Assembly: GCA_945860955.1 (NCBI GenBank) | Contig: CAMATH010000062.1 | Span: 1-46,328, forward strand | Direction of reading: 5' to 3' | DNA from: Planctomicrobium piriforme | GTDB lineage: Bacteria; Planctomycetota; Planctomycetia; Planctomycetales; Planctomycetaceae | Length of the DNA: 46,328 nucleotides | Part shown: piece by piece, positions 44,336 through 46,328 of the stretch | How the letters are laid out: the number at the start of each line of letters is the position of its first letter | Numbering within the stretch: position 1 is the stretch's first letter | Translations under genes and position numbers: made by a program | Notes under the pieces: generated by a model | The model's database searches: none | What the model was told of the DNA's origin: nothing | What the model saw: only the letters and a program-made list of their open reading frames with translations

Positions 44336-44518
44336 TCGACATCCAGTTGGGGGAACGCGGTGTGGTTTGCGATGGGCTCGGATCGCCCCAAACAACCGCC
44401 CGCTTCAAACTCAGCCGGGTGCAACGGCCAGCTACCAACCGGAGTCGGCCGTGCGAGCGTAATGGGACATCGATGCTGGGACGGTCGCCAATTCTGGCAC
44501 TCGGTCGGGCAGTTGTAA

Positions 44519-44565
44519 TAAAAAACTCCCACAGGCCATTCGAGTCACGAACAGCCTGAGGGAGT
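44519..44565 (-). terminator. Intrinsic terminator downstream of ahcY
   Basis: On the minus strand ACTCCCTCAGGC and GCCTGTGGGAGT (44565-44554 and 44536-44525) form a 12-bp stem with one mismatch and a 17-nt loop, directly followed by TTTTTTATT. It lies 45 bp after the ahcY stop and matches a Rho-independent terminator well. Confidence 0.85.
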
Positions 44566-44609
44566 CAACAGAAAAATCCACCGGAAACTGGCACCGGAAA
44601 AACGAAGCG

Positions 44610-45926
44610 CTAGTACCGGTAGTGGTCCGGCTTGTACGGCCCTGCGACGGGGACGCCGAGGTAATCCGATTGCTTCTTCGTGAGCTTGGTGAGCTTCACG
44701 CCGAGCTTGTCGAGATGCAGCCGGGCGACTTCTTCGTCGAGGTGCTTGGGCAGCACGTGGACGCCCAACGCGAAATCAGCCTTTTCGTCCCACAGCGCGA
44801 TTTGGGCCAGCACCTGATTCGTGAAGCTGTTCGACATCACGAACGACGGGTGTCCGGAGGCACAACCAAGGTTTACCAGCCGACCTTCGGCGAGGATGAT
44901 GATCGCCTTGCCATTCGGGTAGACGAACTTGTCGACCTGGGGCTTGATGTTGACCTTGGTTACATCCTTGCGGCTCTTCAGATACGCCATGTCGATTTCG
45001 ATATCGAAGTGGCCGATGTTGCAGACGATCACCTCGTTTTTCATCGCGTCGAGATGCTCGGGGCGAATGATGTCGCAGCAGCCGGTCGTGGTGACGAAGA
45101 TGTCGGCGGTGGCGGCGACGTCGTCGAGCGTGGTGACCTGGTAACCTTCCATCGCGGCCTGCAAGGCATTGATGGGATCGATTTCGGTGACGATGACGCG
45201 GGCACCAAAGTTCCGCAGGGCCGCGGCGCAACCCTTGCCCACGTCGCCATAACCACAAACGACAGCGACCTTACCCGCGACCATCACGTCGGTGGCGCGT
45301 TTGATTCCGTCGATCAGCGATTCCCGACAGCCATACAGGTTGTCGAACTTGCTTTTGGTGACCGAATCATTGACGTTGATCGCGGGGACAGCGAGTTTGC
45401 CTTCGCGGTGCATCTGATACAGACGGTGGACCCCGGTGGTTGTCTCTTCCGAGATTCCACGAATCCCCGCGAGCAATTCCGGAAACTTGTTGTGGACCAT
45501 GACGGTGAGGTCACCGCCGTCGTCCAGAATCATGTTCAGCGGCTCCCCATCGGGCCAAAACAGAGTCTGCTCGATACACCAGTCGAATTCCTGCTCGCTC
45601 ATCGCCTTCCAGGCGAAGACGGCGATATTCTTGGCGGCGATGGCTGCGGCGGCGTGATCCTGCGTTGAAAAAATATTGCAGCTCGACCAGCGGACGGTGG
45701 CCCCCAGTTCGATCAGCGTTTCAATCAGAACCGCCGTCTGAATGGTCATGTGCAGGCAGCCGGCGATCCGCGCGCCAGCCAGCGGCTTCAGCGGACCGTA
45801 CTTTTTACGCAATGACATCAGGCCGGGCATTTCCGTTTCGGCCAGCTCGATCTCTTTGCGGCCCCATTCCGCCAGCGAAAGATCCTTCACTTTGTAGGGG
45901 AGAGTCGAGACTTCAGCGGTGGCCAT
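44610..45926 (-). CDS. ahcY: Adenosylhomocysteinase
   Basis: A 438-residue S-adenosylhomocysteine hydrolase, of normal bacterial length. It cleaves S-adenosylhomocysteine to adenosine and homocysteine with bound NAD, clearing the product inhibitor of methyltransferases. Landmarks: [57 protein letters not shown], the NAD-binding GYGDVGKG (about residues 224-231), [51 protein letters not shown], and the family C-terminus [10 protein letters not shown]. The gene is alone: the upstream leader has a small hairpin, and the transcript ends at a strong terminator. No S-adenosylhomocysteine riboswitch pattern was recognised in its leader. Cytoplasmic. Confidence 0.98.
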   Translation of the reverse strand: MATAEVSTLPYKVKDLSLAEWGRKEIELAETEMPGLMSLRKKYGPLKPLAGARIAGCLHMTIQTAVLIETLIELGATVRWSSCNIFSTQDHAAAAIAAKNIAVFAWKAMSEQEFDWCIEQTLFWPDGEPLNMILDDGGDLTVMVHNKFPELLAGIRGISEETTTGVHRLYQMHREGKLAVPAINVNDSVTKSKFDNLYGCRESLIDGIKRATDVMVAGKVAVVCGYGDVGKGCAAALRNFGARVIVTEIDPINALQAAMEGYQVTTLDDVAATADIFVTTTGCCDIIRPEHLDAMKNEVIVCNIGHFDIEIDMAYLKSRKDVTKVNIKPQVDKFVYPNGKAIIILAEGRLVNLGCASGHPSFVMSNSFTNQVLAQIALWDEKADFALGVHVLPKHLDEEVARLHLDKLGVKLTKLTKKQSDYLGVPVAGPYKPDHYRY

Positions 45927-46328
45927 CGTGGTTGAACCTTGTAGAGAGGAAAGCGGGATGTTGGGCTTCGTGATTCGCCGACACGGCGATTGGAAAACTC
46001 ATCCCAGTCGAAATCAGATCCCAGCCCGAATTGCGGCCGGACCGGTGGGCGATTAGAAGCCGGAGATTGTAGTCTCCGCGGCACAAATTGCACGTCTGAA
46101 TTCACAAGCTACGTTGTGCGCTGTGCGATGGGATGCGTTGACACAACCCGACAACCGCAATCACTGATCACAGTTTCACTGCACTGTTTCTCGGCAGCGG
46201 TGCGACAGACATCGGCAGGTGCTGTCGGGAGAGCTTAGCCCGAGTTCCCCAACTGTCGACGTAAGTCCTTAATTTCCAACGGGAGCCCCCCCGTTTTTTC
46301 CACTACATTCAAAATTGGATTATTTTTT
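45927..46328. other. ahcY leader and right end of window
   Basis: 402 bp with no credible gene. Nearest ahcY, a 6-bp hairpin TCGCCG-ACA-CGGCGA lies at 45975-45989, about 50 bases before the start. A second small hairpin CGGAGA-TTGTAG-TCTCCG is at 46061-46078. No ribosome site better than AAGG 10 bases before ATG. No riboswitch signature was recognised. Confidence 0.5.
46278..46299 (+). terminator. Possible plus-strand intrinsic terminator
   Basis: AACGGG and CCCGTT around a six-base loop are followed directly by TTTT. No plus-strand gene was recognised upstream within the window, so it may be fortuitous. Confidence 0.3.

Noticed and set aside
45927-46110. S-adenosylhomocysteine or SAM riboswitch ahead of ahcY
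   Set aside because: Only two small 6-bp hairpins are present; I could not find conserved riboswitch core sequences. A covariance-model search would settle it.

Overview
This window looks like a chromosomal segment of a planctomycete. The support is a set of protein families typical of that phylum: three DUF1501 proteins with twin-arginine leaders, a PSCyt1/DUF1549/DUF1553 c-type cytochrome protein, a MoxR-DUF58-VWA cluster, and a PQQ-type beta-propeller. The DNA is GC-rich. I cannot place the genus from sequence alone. No tRNA, rRNA, CRISPR array, transposase or phage gene was recognised, so this reads as core-like rather than mobile DNA.

Region 1 (1-17723, minus strand) is a run of eleven co-directional genes, most of them overlapping by 4 nt (ATGA or GTGA) or separated by a few bases. 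Read in the direction of transcription it holds: an iron-type ABC importer (binding protein, double permease, ATPase fused to an NHL beta-propeller), a 1019-residue double VWA protein, MoxR ATPase, DUF58 protein, a BatA-like VWA protein, a membrane protein with an amidotransferase-like fold, then an ABC-2 ATPase and two paralogous ABC-2 permeases. The last permease runs off the left edge. The importer permease carries an in-frame insertion of about 100 codons flanked by inverted copies of a 29-nt repeat. A third copy lies between genes at 26248.

Region 2 (18248-24436, plus) is a 2062-residue alpha-2-macroglobulin-like protein with an intact thioester motif, a tryptophan-rich insert and a Gly/Met-rich segment where a bait region would sit. 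Its gene is divergent from region 1.

Region 3 (24631-27884, plus) has two DUF1501 genes in tandem. Region 4 (27897-30705) has a CpaE/TadZ-like P-loop protein and a AAA+ ATPase transcribed divergently from a shared 289-bp region. Region 5 (30818-37049, minus) has a ChbG/HpnK-type deacetylase translationally coupled to a family 2 glycosyltransferase, a membrane dipeptidase, a membrane-anchored SGNH hydrolase and a secreted FAD-dependent oxidoreductase. Region 6 (37234-42854, plus) is a DUF1549/DUF1553 cytochrome protein, a DUF1501 protein and a PQQ-like propeller protein. Region 7 (43349-45926, minus) has a membrane-anchored endonuclease/exonuclease/phosphatase-fold protein and adenosylhomocysteinase, the latter followed by a clear intrinsic terminator.

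The strongest candidates for something undescribed are the ABC ATPase/lipobox/NHL fusion within the long region 1 operon, and the inverted-repeat element that has become coding sequence inside the neighbouring permease.
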